A DNA stretch of 64,000 nucleotides, from positions 1-64,000 of the forward strand of contig NZ_JHVN01000013.1 of the NCBI RefSeq assembly GCF_000620165.1, in the 5' to 3' direction. The notes beneath the pieces are model-generated. The model was not told where the DNA came from. It saw nothing but the letters and a program-made list of their open reading frames with translations, and ran no database searches. Shown one piece after another: positions 16,772-24,585 of the stretch (positions are counted from its first letter, which is position 1; every line of letters begins with the position of its first letter). This stretch comes from Anoxybacillus tepidamans PS2. GTDB taxonomy: Bacteria > Bacillota > Bacilli > Bacillales > Anoxybacillaceae. The translations under genes and the position numbers were made by a program.

Positions 16772-16990
16772 AAGAGAGTAGTTATATAAGAAAGACCAGC
16801 GAGTCAGGGATAGTGGGAGCCGCCTGATGCGGATTATATAACGAAGCGTGCTCTGGCGATGCGTATCTGAACAGTAAGTAGGGTGTGCCGGGGGAAATGT
16901 AGTGTAGACGAAACATGGCTAGAAATAAGCTGAAGGTTGTTAAGATAGTAAAAATAAGCTAACTCTCTCTGTTTTTATTTGAATAGTTTG
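16772..16990 (+). promoter_or_regulatory. T-box-like leader RNA upstream of kdgA
   Basis: The 200-nt leader has features of T-box stem I. GTTATATAA (16780-16788) pairs with TTATATAAC. Inside, AGCGAGTCAGGG-ATAGTGGGAG-CCGCCTGA resembles the AG-bulge and distal-loop arrangement, and CGAAGCGTGCTCTGG is followed by TATCTGAAC and AGTAAGTAGG as in the linker to stem III. A canonical T-box (AGGGTGGNACCGCG) is absent; AGGGTGTGCCGGGG at about 16879 is the nearest match. The 5' AGAGAGT can pair with ACTCTCTCT near 16960, followed by a T-run, which would make a terminator. The specifier codon was not assigned. Confidence 0.45.
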
Positions 16991-17037
16991 AAAAAAGGGT
17001 TACATTAATAAACTATTAGAATGGAGGAGGTATACCG

Positions 17038-17694
17038 ATGACTTCTCGTTTACTCCCATTATTGAAAGAGGAAAAAATCATCGCGATCATTAGAGGAGTT
17101 TCACAAGATTCCATACAACCGATTGCCGAGGCTTTATGGTCAGGAGGAATTAAATTTTTAGAAATCACAATGAATACGGAAGGGGCGTTATCAGCCATTT
17201 CCCAGCTAAGAGAAACATATGAAAACCGTCTTTATATCGGCGCTGGAACGGTGTTAAATCTAGAGATGGCTAAAGAAGCTATACAGGCAGGAGCGCAATA
17301 TATTATTTCTCCTAATCTAAATGAACAAGTTGTCACTTATTGTGTCGAGCAAGGGATCGACGTATGGCCTGGTACGATGACACCTTCAGAGATGTACAGG
17401 GCATACGAGCTAGGAGCAAGCGCTGTGAAAGTGTTCCCGATCGGGTCTTTAGGAGTGAACTATATTAAAGAGGTAAAAGCCCCTCTTCATTTCATTGAGA
17501 TGATTGCAACAGGAGGAGTCAATACAGAAAATATAGTGCCAATATTAAACAATGGCGCCATTGCCGTCGGATTAGGAGGAAATTTAGTCGACAAACAGCT
17601 TGTGCAACAAAAAAACTACGATGAACTCACAAAGCGGGCAGGTATGTTTGTTGAGCTTGCTAAAGGGGTTGGCGGCTATGCAGCAAAACAATAA
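17038..17694 (+). CDS. kdgA: KDPG/KHG aldolase
   Basis: A 218-aa class I aldolase that splits 2-keto-3-deoxy-6-phosphogluconate into pyruvate and glyceraldehyde-3-phosphate (and may act on 4-hydroxy-2-oxoglutarate). The TIM-barrel shows IIRGVS, catalytic Glu E42 in LEITMNT, the IGAGTVLN loop, PGTMTPSE and the Schiff-base Lys K131 in AVKVFP, ending with ATGGVN and GLGG phosphate-binding loops. Start ATG 17038 has GGAGGAGG. kdgK follows with a 17-nt overlap, so both enzymes act in sequence on 2-keto-3-deoxygluconate. A T-box-like leader precedes it, which is unexpected for this pathway. Confidence 0.92.
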   Translation: MTSRLLPLLKEEKIIAIIRGVSQDSIQPIAEALWSGGIKFLEITMNTEGALSAISQLRETYENRLYIGAGTVLNLEMAKEAIQAGAQYIISPNLNEQVVTYCVEQGIDVWPGTMTPSEMYRAYELGASAVKVFPIGSLGVNYIKEVKAPLHFIEMIATGGVNTENIVPILNNGAIAVGLGGNLVDKQLVQQKNYDELTKRAGMFVELAKGVGGYAAKQ

Positions 17695-18673
17695 CGTCGA
17701 TGTAGTGACAATTGGGGAAAGTATGATTCTCTTTCAACCAATGGCAGACGGCTCCTTAAGGTACTCTCCTTTATTTACTAAATCGATGGCAGGGGCTGAA
17801 TCGAATGTGGCTATTGGACTTACGCGGCTCGGTAAAAAAGTAAGATGGATCAGCCGTGTTGGCTGCGATCCGTTCGGCGACTTCATTGTGAGCACGCTTG
17901 CCGGGGAGGGAGTCGATGTCTCTTGCGTCATTCGTGATGAAAAGGCGCCGACCGCCATTTATTTTAAAGAATTTAAAGGCTATGGCGATCCAACGGTGTA
18001 CTACTATAGAAAGTATTCAGCAGCAAGCAAATTTTCAGAAGAAGATATACAATCTGAGTGGTTTGCCAACGCTCGCCATTTGCATGTAACCGGAATTACG
18101 CCTGCACTAGGCGAGCGGACGGCGGATTTTATAAAAAAAGTGATGGAGCAAGCGAAAGCAAACGGATTAACCGTCTCATTTGACCCGAACTTACGCCGAA
18201 AGCTATGGAGCGAAGAGCAGGCGCGGCGCGTTTTATCGTCGCTGATCCCGTTGTGCGATATTTTTTTGCCTGGATTAGAAGAAGCAAAATTTTTAATTGG
18301 CGAGCAACCGATCGCAGAGTATGGAAGACAGTTTTTACAAATGGGGCCTCAACTTGTTGTAGTGAAGCTTGGACAAGAGGGGGCTATCGGCTTTTATCAA
18401 AATGAAGCGGTCCAAGCTCCTGCTTTTCGCCTTGATAAGGTTGTTGATACGATAGGAGCCGGAGATGCGTTTGCTGCCGGTTTGCTGTCTGCGTTGTTAG
18501 ATGAAGGCGAACCGCTTAGTGCGCACGTTTTAAAAAAACGTTTGCCCCAAGCATTAAAGCAAGCCAATTTATTAGGCGCCCTAGCTACACAATTTAAAGG
18601 AGACTGGGAAGGGCTGCCTTCCATTCGTGAAGTGGAACAATATATAGAGGGACAGGAAATGATCAAAAGATAA
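17678..18673 (+). CDS. kdgK: 2-keto-3-deoxygluconate kinase, PfkB family
   Basis: A 331-aa sugar kinase that phosphorylates 2-keto-3-deoxygluconate to the substrate of KdgA. PfkB features: VVTIGESMILFQP at the N-terminus, GAESNVAIGLTRLG (PfkB signature 1), ATP-site FDPNLRRKLW, and the signature DTIGAGDAFAAGLL with catalytic Asp D263. Although the frame is open to 17600, ATG 17678 follows AAAGGGG at a normal distance and overlaps the kdgA end by 17 nt, pointing to translational coupling. A terminator follows the stop. Confidence 0.9.
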   Translation: MQQNNNVDVVTIGESMILFQPMADGSLRYSPLFTKSMAGAESNVAIGLTRLGKKVRWISRVGCDPFGDFIVSTLAGEGVDVSCVIRDEKAPTAIYFKEFKGYGDPTVYYYRKYSAASKFSEEDIQSEWFANARHLHVTGITPALGERTADFIKKVMEQAKANGLTVSFDPNLRRKLWSEEQARRVLSSLIPLCDIFLPGLEEAKFLIGEQPIAEYGRQFLQMGPQLVVVKLGQEGAIGFYQNEAVQAPAFRLDKVVDTIGAGDAFAAGLLSALLDEGEPLSAHVLKKRLPQALKQANLLGALATQFKGDWEGLPSIREVEQYIEGQEMIKR

Positions 18674-18682
18674 AAAGAAACG

Positions 18683-18714
18683 GCGGAAGATGCGTAAAAA
18701 TCTTCCGCTTTTAT
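18683..18714 (+). terminator. Terminator of kdgAK
   Basis: GCGGAAGAT (18683-18691) and ATCTTCCGC (18700-18708) form a perfect 9-bp stem, followed by TTTTATTTTT. Confidence 0.85.
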
Positions 18715-18844
18715 TTTTGTGAAGCAACAGCGAAGGAAAAAATCAACAATGAGGAAATAGCAACAAAATTATCGCTAAGGAATTGACTCTATCGTTACAG
18801 GAGGTTTTATGATGTGAGTAAGTTCATGAAGGAGGAAGATGGCT

Positions 18845-19657
18845 ATGTTCAAAATAGGGGAATTTGCCAAGTTAAATAAAGTGTCGGTCCAAACTTTGCG
18901 CTATTATGATGAAATTGGCCTGTTAAAGCCGATCAAAGTGGATGCGCAGACAGGCTATCGTTTTTATTCAGCTCAACAAACGAAAAGGCTGCATCGGATT
19001 TTAGCGTTGAAAGAATTAGATTTTTCGTTAGACGACATTAAACATATTATTGACGATGATATCACGTCAAAAATTGTGATCGACATGTTAAACCGCAAAG
19101 CTTCGGAAATAAAGCAGAACATAACAAAGCAAACAGAAAAGCTGCTCCATTTAGAAACATTAATAAACAAATTGCAGAGAGAAACGGATAAGAGCGTATT
19201 AAACTACGATGTTTTAATCAAAAAATGCGATCCTATTCAAATCGTGTCTATAAAGGAAAAGGTCGAAGCGCTAGACAAGCAGCCTGAATTATGGAAAGAA
19301 CTTATTGATTACTTGTTGCTTCACAAGGTCAAGCTAACGTTTCCGATTGCCATTTATCATTCATCGAGTGCGAATGAAGACACCATTGAATTGGAGGTGG
19401 CGTTTCCTATTGAGCACGATATACCGGAGACGGAAAGGATTCAAACAAGAATTTTAGAAGCGGTCGAGGAAATGGCGTGTGTCATTTACAAAGGGGATGA
19501 TGAAGCGGAAAATGCCTATGCAGCGATTCAGCAGTGGATTGAAAAAAATGGCTATGCCATCGTCGGCCCAGTAAGAGAGTGGCATATTGAAGGGTATTTA
19601 TCCACCTTAGATCCCAAACAGCATGTCACGGAAATCCAAATTCCTATTTCTAAATGA
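18845..19657 (+). CDS. MerR-family regulator with GyrI-like effector domain
   Basis: A 270-aa regulator. The N-terminal MerR winged helix reads MFKIGEFAKLNKVSVQTLRY then YDEIGLLKP and GYRFYS, followed by the dimerisation helix about 75-115. The C-terminal half (from about 120) has the pattern of GyrI-like small-molecule binding domains, as in BltR/BmrR multidrug sensors. ATG 18845 is 9 nt after GGAGG (18831-18835); ATG 18839 is too close. Target genes are unknown; it is not clearly adjacent to a transporter. The 5' part of a dispersed hairpin repeat overlaps its stop codon. Confidence 0.85.
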   Translation: MFKIGEFAKLNKVSVQTLRYYDEIGLLKPIKVDAQTGYRFYSAQQTKRLHRILALKELDFSLDDIKHIIDDDITSKIVIDMLNRKASEIKQNITKQTEKLLHLETLINKLQRETDKSVLNYDVLIKKCDPIQIVSIKEKVEALDKQPELWKELIDYLLLHKVKLTFPIAIYHSSSANEDTIELEVAFPIEHDIPETERIQTRILEAVEEMACVIYKGDDEAENAYAAIQQWIEKNGYAIVGPVREWHIEGYLSTLDPKQHVTEIQIPISK

Positions 19658-19708
19658 TAATTGAGAAGTCCCTCATCTCTAAACCGAGTGTAGGTGGGGA
19701 AGGTTCAT
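19652..19708 (+). repeat. Dispersed hairpin repeat, copy B
   Basis: It aligns without gaps to copy C over 57 nt: GAGAAGTCC, ATCTCTAAACCGAGTGTAGG, then GGTTCAT at the end. It starts at the merR stop codon. Confidence 0.7.
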
Positions 19709-19747
19709 ATTTGTAAAAAGCTTGTGTGTTTCCATCGGTTAGATTAG

Positions 19748-19786
19748 AGAGCGCGGAGGCTTTAACCGCGCTCTTCTATTTTTTTA
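19748..19786 (+). terminator. Terminator after merR
   Basis: AGAGCGCGG (19748-19756) and CCGCGCTCT (19766-19774) form the stem, followed by TCTATTTTTTTA. It reaches into the 3' end of the convergent oxidase gene. Confidence 0.75.
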
Positions 19787-20894
19787 TCGCACCGGCTACA
19801 TCGTAATCAAAAGGATCTAATTCGGTTGGTTGTCCAAGGACGAGTTTGGCGAGTTCACATCCTAAATAAGGGCCAGCTGTTAGCCCGGATGCCCCTAAGC
19901 CGTTGGCCACATAAATGCCGGTAAAGCCGGGAAGCGCTCCAAAGACAGGAAGGAACCCTGGGGTATAGGGGCGAAATCCGACTCTTGTTTCGACATGTGT
20001 GCACTCCGATAGCCCTGGTGCTACTGTTAAAGCTTTATTTAATACTTCATGCAATCCGCCTGCCGTCACCCGGCAGTCAAAGCCAACTTCATCTTCATGG
20101 GTCGCTCCGACAACGACCCGCCCCTCTGGAAAAGCAAGCAAGTATTGATTGTTAGGTGGCATCACGACCGGCCAGTGATCTGTATCTTGTTGCGGCCTTT
20201 CGAGATGGACAATTTGTGCCCGTTGCGGCGTGACCAAAAATTCGATGCCGAGCGGCAACAGCAGTTCTTTAGACCACGCACCCGCTGTTGCGATGACCGC
20301 ATCCGCTGTATAGCGCATTCCGGCGACTTCAACACCTGTGACGTGTGAACTTTCGTGAACGAGTTGAGCATTACCCTTTATATAGACGGCTCCTAGCTTC
20401 TGGGCTACCCGAATTAAAGAATCGCGCAGGGCTCTTCCGTTAACGCGCGCTGCTCCGCTTACATAGATGGAGCTGTATTCCTCTGCTAGCGGCGGGAATA
20501 GCGCTTTTGTTTTTTCTGGTGACAGCCGGATGATGTCTCCCATTTCCGGTGCTTCCTCCCGTCGCTGTCGCGCACGTTCCTCGATCTTTGCGAGCTTTTC
20601 TTCATCCATATGAAGGCAGATCGCCCCTACTCGTTCATAGCCTGTTTCCGTTTCTCCATATGATTGCAGTTCTTCGATGAGAGAAGGATAAAATTTTGCG
20701 CCGCCTTTTGCTAAGCGGTACCAAATTTTGTTGCGGCGCTGGGATACCCACGGGCACACAATGCCTGCCGCCGCATCGGTGGCTTGCCCTTTATCCCCTC
20801 TGTCGATAAGCGTAACCGCCGCTCCTTCCTTTGCCAAGTGATACGCAGTTGATGCGCCTAAAATGCCGGCACCAATGACGATGTATGAGTTCAT
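19776..20894 (-). CDS. FAD-dependent amino-acid oxidase/dehydrogenase (DAO family)
   Basis: A 372-aa flavoprotein with the dinucleotide-binding motif YIVIGAGILGASTAYHLA at the very N-terminus, a DAO-type second half with VVVGATHEDEVGFD, and the C-terminal FAD signature GFRPYTPGFLPVFG with ANGLGASGLTAGPYLG. Family members oxidise D-amino acids, glycine, sarcosine or proline-type substrates; the exact one is not visible. ATG 20894 (MNSYIVIG) is preferred to the upstream frame start because AAAAAGGTG lies 6 nt before it. It is convergent with merR and divergent from the Eis-like gene. Confidence 0.85.
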   Translation of the reverse strand: MNSYIVIGAGILGASTAYHLAKEGAAVTLIDRGDKGQATDAAAGIVCPWVSQRRNKIWYRLAKGGAKFYPSLIEELQSYGETETGYERVGAICLHMDEEKLAKIEERARQRREEAPEMGDIIRLSPEKTKALFPPLAEEYSSIYVSGAARVNGRALRDSLIRVAQKLGAVYIKGNAQLVHESSHVTGVEVAGMRYTADAVIATAGAWSKELLLPLGIEFLVTPQRAQIVHLERPQQDTDHWPVVMPPNNQYLLAFPEGRVVVGATHEDEVGFDCRVTAGGLHEVLNKALTVAPGLSECTHVETRVGFRPYTPGFLPVFGALPGFTGIYVANGLGASGLTAGPYLGCELAKLVLGQPTELDPFDYDVAGAIKK

Positions 20895-21046
20895 AACTAA
20901 CACCTTTTTCTACTTGTATTTGCCATGAATAGCATACCATATATGGAGCAGTTTCCGCACAATCGCTTAAATAGTTGGTGGTTTTTAGAAGGATTTTTCT
21001 AGGAAAAGAAGAATGAAAAAGAGATTTTACATAAAGGGGGAGCTGT

Positions 21047-22231
21047 ATGTCGAACATGCGCTTATTGAGCGAGGAAGATTATGAGGAGGCTTTTCGTTTA
21101 TCGGAATATGCTTTTCAATATAAGCTAACGGAACAACAAAAAGAAATTCGAAAACAATGGATGAACAGACAAGAGATATTAGGAGATTTTGAAAATGGTC
21201 AGCTTGCCGCCAAAGCACATCTTCTTCCTTTCACCGTTTTTATTCATGGACAAGAGTTCCGCATGAGCGGCGTGGCGGGAGTGGCGACGTGGCCAGAGTA
21301 TCGGCGAAAAGGAAAAGTGGCTAATTTGTTGAAAGCATCGTTAGAGCGAATGAAAGAAAAGGGGGAATGGCTGTCATTTTTGTACCCGTTTCAATTCCAT
21401 TTTTACCGGAAGTTCGGCTGGGAGTTGTTTGCTTCTTACAAAAAATTAACGATTGAAAACCGCCATCTAATACCATTGCAACCGTTTGCGAAGGGAAGAA
21501 TAGAGCGCATATTGCCCGAGCACGTTCCTCAAAAGCTGCAGCCGATGTACGAGTCATATATTCGGCGCTATAATGGCGGTTTAAAACGTTGGCCTTTTTG
21601 GTGGGAGCATTTTGTTGTAAAACAAGAAACGCACGCGGTTGCCTATAGGGATGAACAAAACGAACTAGCAGGTTATTTGCTGTATGAAATAAAGGATCGC
21701 TATATGAAAGTAAATGAAATGGTCGCTCTTCATGAGGAGGCGACAAGGGGGTTGTGGAATTTTATTTGCCAGCACGACTCGATGGCCGATCGAGTGACGG
21801 TTGAAACATCAATAGATGATCCGCTTCCCTATCTACTTCAAGAACCGAGAATTACCCAAGAAATCGTTCCGTATTTTATGGCAAGGATTGTCGATTTAGA
21901 AAATTTCTTAAAAGCATATCCATTTGCTGAGCTTGCGGGAACGCTCTTTTTGCACGTGCACGATGCGTTTGCTGAATGGAATTCAGGAATTTATCAAATC
22001 AGCGAAAATGGAATAACTGTATTTCGCAAAGAAAAAGAACATACTTCTTGTATGCACCCGCCAAAACGCGGGCTTCAGCTCGATATTAATACGGCGGCCG
22101 CGCTATTGTTAGGATACGAACGGCCGCTTACATTTTACAAAATCGGGAAATTAAAAGGAAGCGAAAAAGAAGTTGAACAGCTTGAGAGGATGATTCCGGC
22201 AGGAACGACGTTTATAGCCGATTTCTTTTAA
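21047..22231 (+). CDS. Eis-like GNAT acetyltransferase with SCP2 domain
   Basis: A 394-aa protein of the enhanced-intracellular-survival type. The N-terminal GNAT half has the acetyl-CoA motif VATWPEYRRKGKVANLLKASL near residues 78-100 with the preceding VFIHGQEFRMSGVAG strand. A second degenerate GNAT-like region follows. The C-terminal SCP2 (sterol-carrier-like) part includes GTLFLHVHDAFAEWNSGIY and QLDINTAAALLLGY. Related enzymes acetylate amines, including aminoglycosides in mycobacteria; the role here is unknown. ATG 21047 follows AAAGGGGGAG. A dispersed repeat copy starts at its stop codon. Confidence 0.88.
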   Translation: MSNMRLLSEEDYEEAFRLSEYAFQYKLTEQQKEIRKQWMNRQEILGDFENGQLAAKAHLLPFTVFIHGQEFRMSGVAGVATWPEYRRKGKVANLLKASLERMKEKGEWLSFLYPFQFHFYRKFGWELFASYKKLTIENRHLIPLQPFAKGRIERILPEHVPQKLQPMYESYIRRYNGGLKRWPFWWEHFVVKQETHAVAYRDEQNELAGYLLYEIKDRYMKVNEMVALHEEATRGLWNFICQHDSMADRVTVETSIDDPLPYLLQEPRITQEIVPYFMARIVDLENFLKAYPFAELAGTLFLHVHDAFAEWNSGIYQISENGITVFRKEKEHTSCMHPPKRGLQLDINTAAALLLGYERPLTFYKIGKLKGSEKEVEQLERMIPAGTTFIADFF

Positions 22232-22287
22232 CGTATCCCCCGAGAAGTCTCCCACCTCTAAGCGAAGTGTAGGTGGGAGAGGTTCAT
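22231..22287 (+). repeat. Dispersed hairpin repeat, copy C (reference copy)
   Basis: 57 nt: ACGTATCCCCCGAGAAGT, then a stem-loop of CTCCCACCTC and GGTGGGAG around TAAGCGAAGTGTA, then AGGTTCAT. It is almost identical to copy E at 33144. It resembles the structured right end of IS200/IS605 elements. Confidence 0.8.
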
Positions 22288-22384
22288 CAGTGTTGACTCG
22301 TATTGAACCTATCGGCGTTTTTCAGAGAGCCATTAGAATAGCAGGCATAAAACGTGGAATAGTATCATTGAAGGAGGGAGTGAA

Positions 22385-23233
22385 ATGTCGAAAGAAGAAT
22401 TGCATTATGGCGGCGATTATCGATTGATTCCGGCCACTTCGATTGCGAGCGGAATCGGCGTCGATGTGTTGCCGGATTTATATTGCTATACGATTCAAAT
22501 TGTCAATATTTGTTTTGTTGGTAGACCGGCAACGGGTGAATTCGTCCTCATTGATGCCGGAATGCCGAAAACAGCCGATGACATCATCGCTGTTTCTGAA
22601 AAGCGATTTGGCGCCCATAGCCGTCCAAAAGCAATTGTCTTAACGCACGGTCATTTTGACCATGTGGGGGCGATTATTGAACTTGTGCAACATTGGGATG
22701 TTCCCGTTTATGCCCATGAAGCAGAACTGCCTTATTTAACAGGAAAAGAGCGCTATCCAGAGCCTGATCCATCAGTGGAAGGGGGATTGATAGCGAAAAT
22801 ATCGCCACTTTTCCCGAACGAACCGATTGACTTAGGACATCATGTTCGACCGTTGCCGAGCGATGGCACCATTCCGGAATTGCCGGATTTTCGCTGGATT
22901 CATACTCCTGGGCATGCTCCTGGTCACGTGTCATTATTTCGTGAAAGCGACCGCGCGCTGATCGCGGGGGATGCATTTGTCACCGTCCGCCAAGATTCGC
23001 TTTATAAAGTGTTTACGCAACAAACGGAGATTACCGGCCCGCCGCGCTATTATACCGTTGACTGGGATGCGGCAAGAGAATCTGTCAGGAAGCTAGCCGC
23101 TCTCCGTCCATCGGTTGCAATCACCGGCCACGGGGCCCCTGTATCAGGGGAAGAGCTAGAAAAAGGGTTAGAAAAGCTCGCTCGAGATTTTGACAGAATC
23201 GCACTTCCTGACTATGGTAAATATGTACATTGA
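22385..23233 (+). CDS. Metallo-beta-lactamase-fold hydrolase
   Basis: A 282-aa protein with the MBL metal site: THGHFDHVGAI near residues 80-90, HTPGHAPGHVSLF near 176-188, and AGDAFVTV, with a further His in TGHGAPVSG near the end. These supply the two-zinc ligand set of hydrolases acting on esters, thioesters or lactones. ATG 22385 follows GAAGGAGGGAGTG. The gene stands alone with a terminator, so the substrate cannot be inferred from context. Confidence 0.87.
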   Translation: MSKEELHYGGDYRLIPATSIASGIGVDVLPDLYCYTIQIVNICFVGRPATGEFVLIDAGMPKTADDIIAVSEKRFGAHSRPKAIVLTHGHFDHVGAIIELVQHWDVPVYAHEAELPYLTGKERYPEPDPSVEGGLIAKISPLFPNEPIDLGHHVRPLPSDGTIPELPDFRWIHTPGHAPGHVSLFRESDRALIAGDAFVTVRQDSLYKVFTQQTEITGPPRYYTVDWDAARESVRKLAALRPSVAITGHGAPVSGEELEKGLEKLARDFDRIALPDYGKYVH

Positions 23234-23240
23234 TGAAATG

Positions 23241-23280
23241 AAAACAGGATTCGTGCTATAGTGACGAATCCTGTTTTTCT
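23241..23280 (+). terminator. Terminator of the MBL hydrolase gene
   Basis: AAAACAGGATTCGT (23241-23254) pairs with ACGAATCCTGTTTT (23264-23277), followed by more T. Confidence 0.9.
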
Positions 23281-23326
23281 GCGGCGCAAGAGGGTTTTGT
23301 GCCGGAATATTTTTAGAAGTGAGGAA

Positions 23327-23364
23327 CGAAAAACGGAATTCAGCCTCTAAGCCGAATTCCGTTT
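23327..23364 (-). terminator. Terminator of the coat-protein genes
   Basis: AAACGGAATTC (23331-23341) and GAATTCCGTTT (23354-23364) are perfect arms. On the minus strand the stem is followed by TTTTCGTTC. Confidence 0.75.
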
Positions 23365-23371
23365 CGGCAAG

Positions 23372-23686
23372 TTATTGAGCGTTGCTTCCTTGTGGTTGGA
23401 TGCCGCTTGCTTGCAACGCTTGTTGCGCTGCTTGCAGGTCTACGCGCAATTGTTCTTGAACATTGGTTGGATGGTAGTATCCTTTATTGATCATATATTG
23501 GCTAATTTGTTCATGAAATTGAATGGCATCGTTTAAATGTTGTTTGAGGGTGTTGCGCACTTCTGGTGTAGCTGCTTCTGTAATAGCCATTGCATAGTTT
23601 TTAATGCCGTTTTTTGCGCCAATTAAAAGGTCAGTTGCGATTATTTGATCATTTAATGTTTGTGAAGTAGTTGCTGTTGTTTGCAT
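23372..23686 (-). CDS. CotF-like spore coat protein
   Basis: A 104-aa protein rich in Gln, Ala and Thr, predicted all-helical, with the Coat F pattern: LNDQIIATDLLIGAKNGIKN, YAMAITEAATPEVRNTL, then HEQISQYMINKGYYHP. Proteins of this family belong to the coat of Bacillus endospores. It has a GAGGTGAT-type RBS. The gene for a related 61-aa protein lies 22 nt upstream on the same strand, so the two form a small operon, presumably made late in the mother cell. Confidence 0.82.
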   Translation of the reverse strand: MQTTATTSQTLNDQIIATDLLIGAKNGIKNYAMAITEAATPEVRNTLKQHLNDAIQFHEQISQYMINKGYYHPTNVQEQLRVDLQAAQQALQASGIQPQGSNAQ

Positions 23687-23708
23687 TGTGTATCACCTCG
23701 TTTCATTT

Positions 23709-23894
23709 TTAAGATAGAAGGGTTTGCAAATCACGGATGTGTTGTTGAGTTTTTTGAATATCTTGACGGATTAATGATTGGAGCTGTTGATCTGTAGCCA
23801 TCGCTTGCATGGCTGTATTTTTCGCAAGGCATACATTTTTAAATGCAAGAAGTTCATGAAGTTCTAATGTTTCATGTGTTCCAGTTGCTCGCAT
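23709..23894 (-). CDS. Small CotF-like partner protein
   Basis: A 61-aa helical protein with ETLELHELLAFKNVCLAKN and SLIRQDIQKTQQHIRDLQ. It looks like a half-size Coat F domain and precedes the larger coat protein by 22 nt. The RBS AAGGTGGTG is well placed before the ATG. The function is inferred from family resemblance and pairing with the neighbouring gene only. Confidence 0.65.
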   Translation of the reverse strand: MRATGTHETLELHELLAFKNVCLAKNTAMQAMATDQQLQSLIRQDIQKTQQHIRDLQTLLS

Positions 23895-23960
23895 TGTCTT
23901 TCACCACCTTCCGAACAGTAGTGTATACAACGCATGAATATGTATGAATGTAATTTTTTA

Positions 23961-24017
23961 ACATATTGGCCAAGAAGCCTTTCACCTCGAAACGAAGTGT
24001 AGATGGGAGAGGGGCAT
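23961..24017 (+). repeat. Dispersed hairpin repeat, copy D
   Basis: 57 nt aligned without gaps to copy C, with CCAAGAAGCC, CACCTCGAAACGAAGTGTAG and GATGGGAGAGG. The end is GGCAT instead of TTCAT. Confidence 0.7.
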
Positions 24018-24066
24018 TAAATCATCACATTATTTCAGCGAAAATCACTGGACTGGATCGTCACGG

Positions 24067-24384
24067 ATGCAAGCGCCAAAGAAAACTGAAAAAGTATTTG
24101 GCGAAGCTGTTTTATATGCCCCAAATACACCTGTGCCTATACGAAATAACGCCGAAATATTAAAGGTACCGACAAAGCATGTAGACAAAGAGCAAATTCG
24201 GTTAGCGTTTGCACATCGAGGCTTTCCTGACGGCTATAAAGTGCCAAGTCTCACACGAGTTGCTTGGATTGCGCCATACCTTTACGACGGAAGCGGCGAT
24301 CGATTACTTACTCTCAATCACATCACCTCAATAAATTTGGGAAGAGTTTACTCGAAAAAGAAAGTTCCCTCCTGTCCAAAATAA
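24067..24384 (+). CDS. Unrecognised 105-aa protein
   Basis: A frame starting at ATG 24067 encodes a product with FGEAVLYAPNTPVPIRNN, EILKVPTKHVDKEQIRLAFA and RGFPDGYKVPSLTRVAW. The composition is protein-like, but there is no good RBS and I do not recognise the family. It begins 50 nt after repeat copy D. It may be a gene remnant or a short lineage-specific gene. Confidence 0.4.
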   Translation: MQAPKKTEKVFGEAVLYAPNTPVPIRNNAEILKVPTKHVDKEQIRLAFAHRGFPDGYKVPSLTRVAWIAPYLYDGSGDRLLTLNHITSINLGRVYSKKKVPSCPK

Positions 24385-24402
24385 TGGCAGGGAGGGACTC
24401 GC

Positions 24403-24543
24403 ATGAACGAAACTTGTTTTTACTGTCAGTCTGAATGTAATGAACAAGTGCATTATGTTTCTTTTTATACATCCAATGAAGAGCAAGAGAAAGCATTATG
24501 TGCTGAATGTTACCAAGAATGGCTTCAAGGCATAAAAGGATAG
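24403..24543 (+). CDS. 46-aa CxxC...CxxC protein, probable zinc ribbon
   Basis: This short gene reads MNETCFYCQSECNEQ, a middle SFYTSNEEQEKA, then LCAECYQEWLQG. CxxC and a second CxxC can bind one zinc ion, as in small treble-clef or ribbon proteins. It has a strong RBS (GGAGGGA at 24391-24397) and a terminator directly after the stop, both supporting a real gene. The function is unknown. Confidence 0.65.
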   Translation: MNETCFYCQSECNEQVHYVSFYTSNEEQEKALCAECYQEWLQGIKG

Positions 24544-24544
24544 A

Positions 24545-24585
24545 AAAACGCCGCATCTTGCTATTGCATAGATGCGGCGTTTTCT
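24545..24585. terminator. Bidirectional terminator between convergent genes
   Basis: AAAACGCCGCATCT (24545-24558) and AGATGCGGCGTTTT (24570-24583) form a perfect 14-bp stem with A and T tracts on both sides. It overlaps the last codons of the minus-strand gene. Confidence 0.9.

Noticed and set aside
16772-16990. Assignment of the kdgA leader to the lysine, SAM, TPP, FMN or cobalamin riboswitch classes
   Set aside because: Their conserved core sequences were looked for and not found; only T-box-like features remained.
23966-24163. Plus-strand frame running through repeat copy D
   Set aside because: It begins inside the repeat and has no RBS; no family resemblance.
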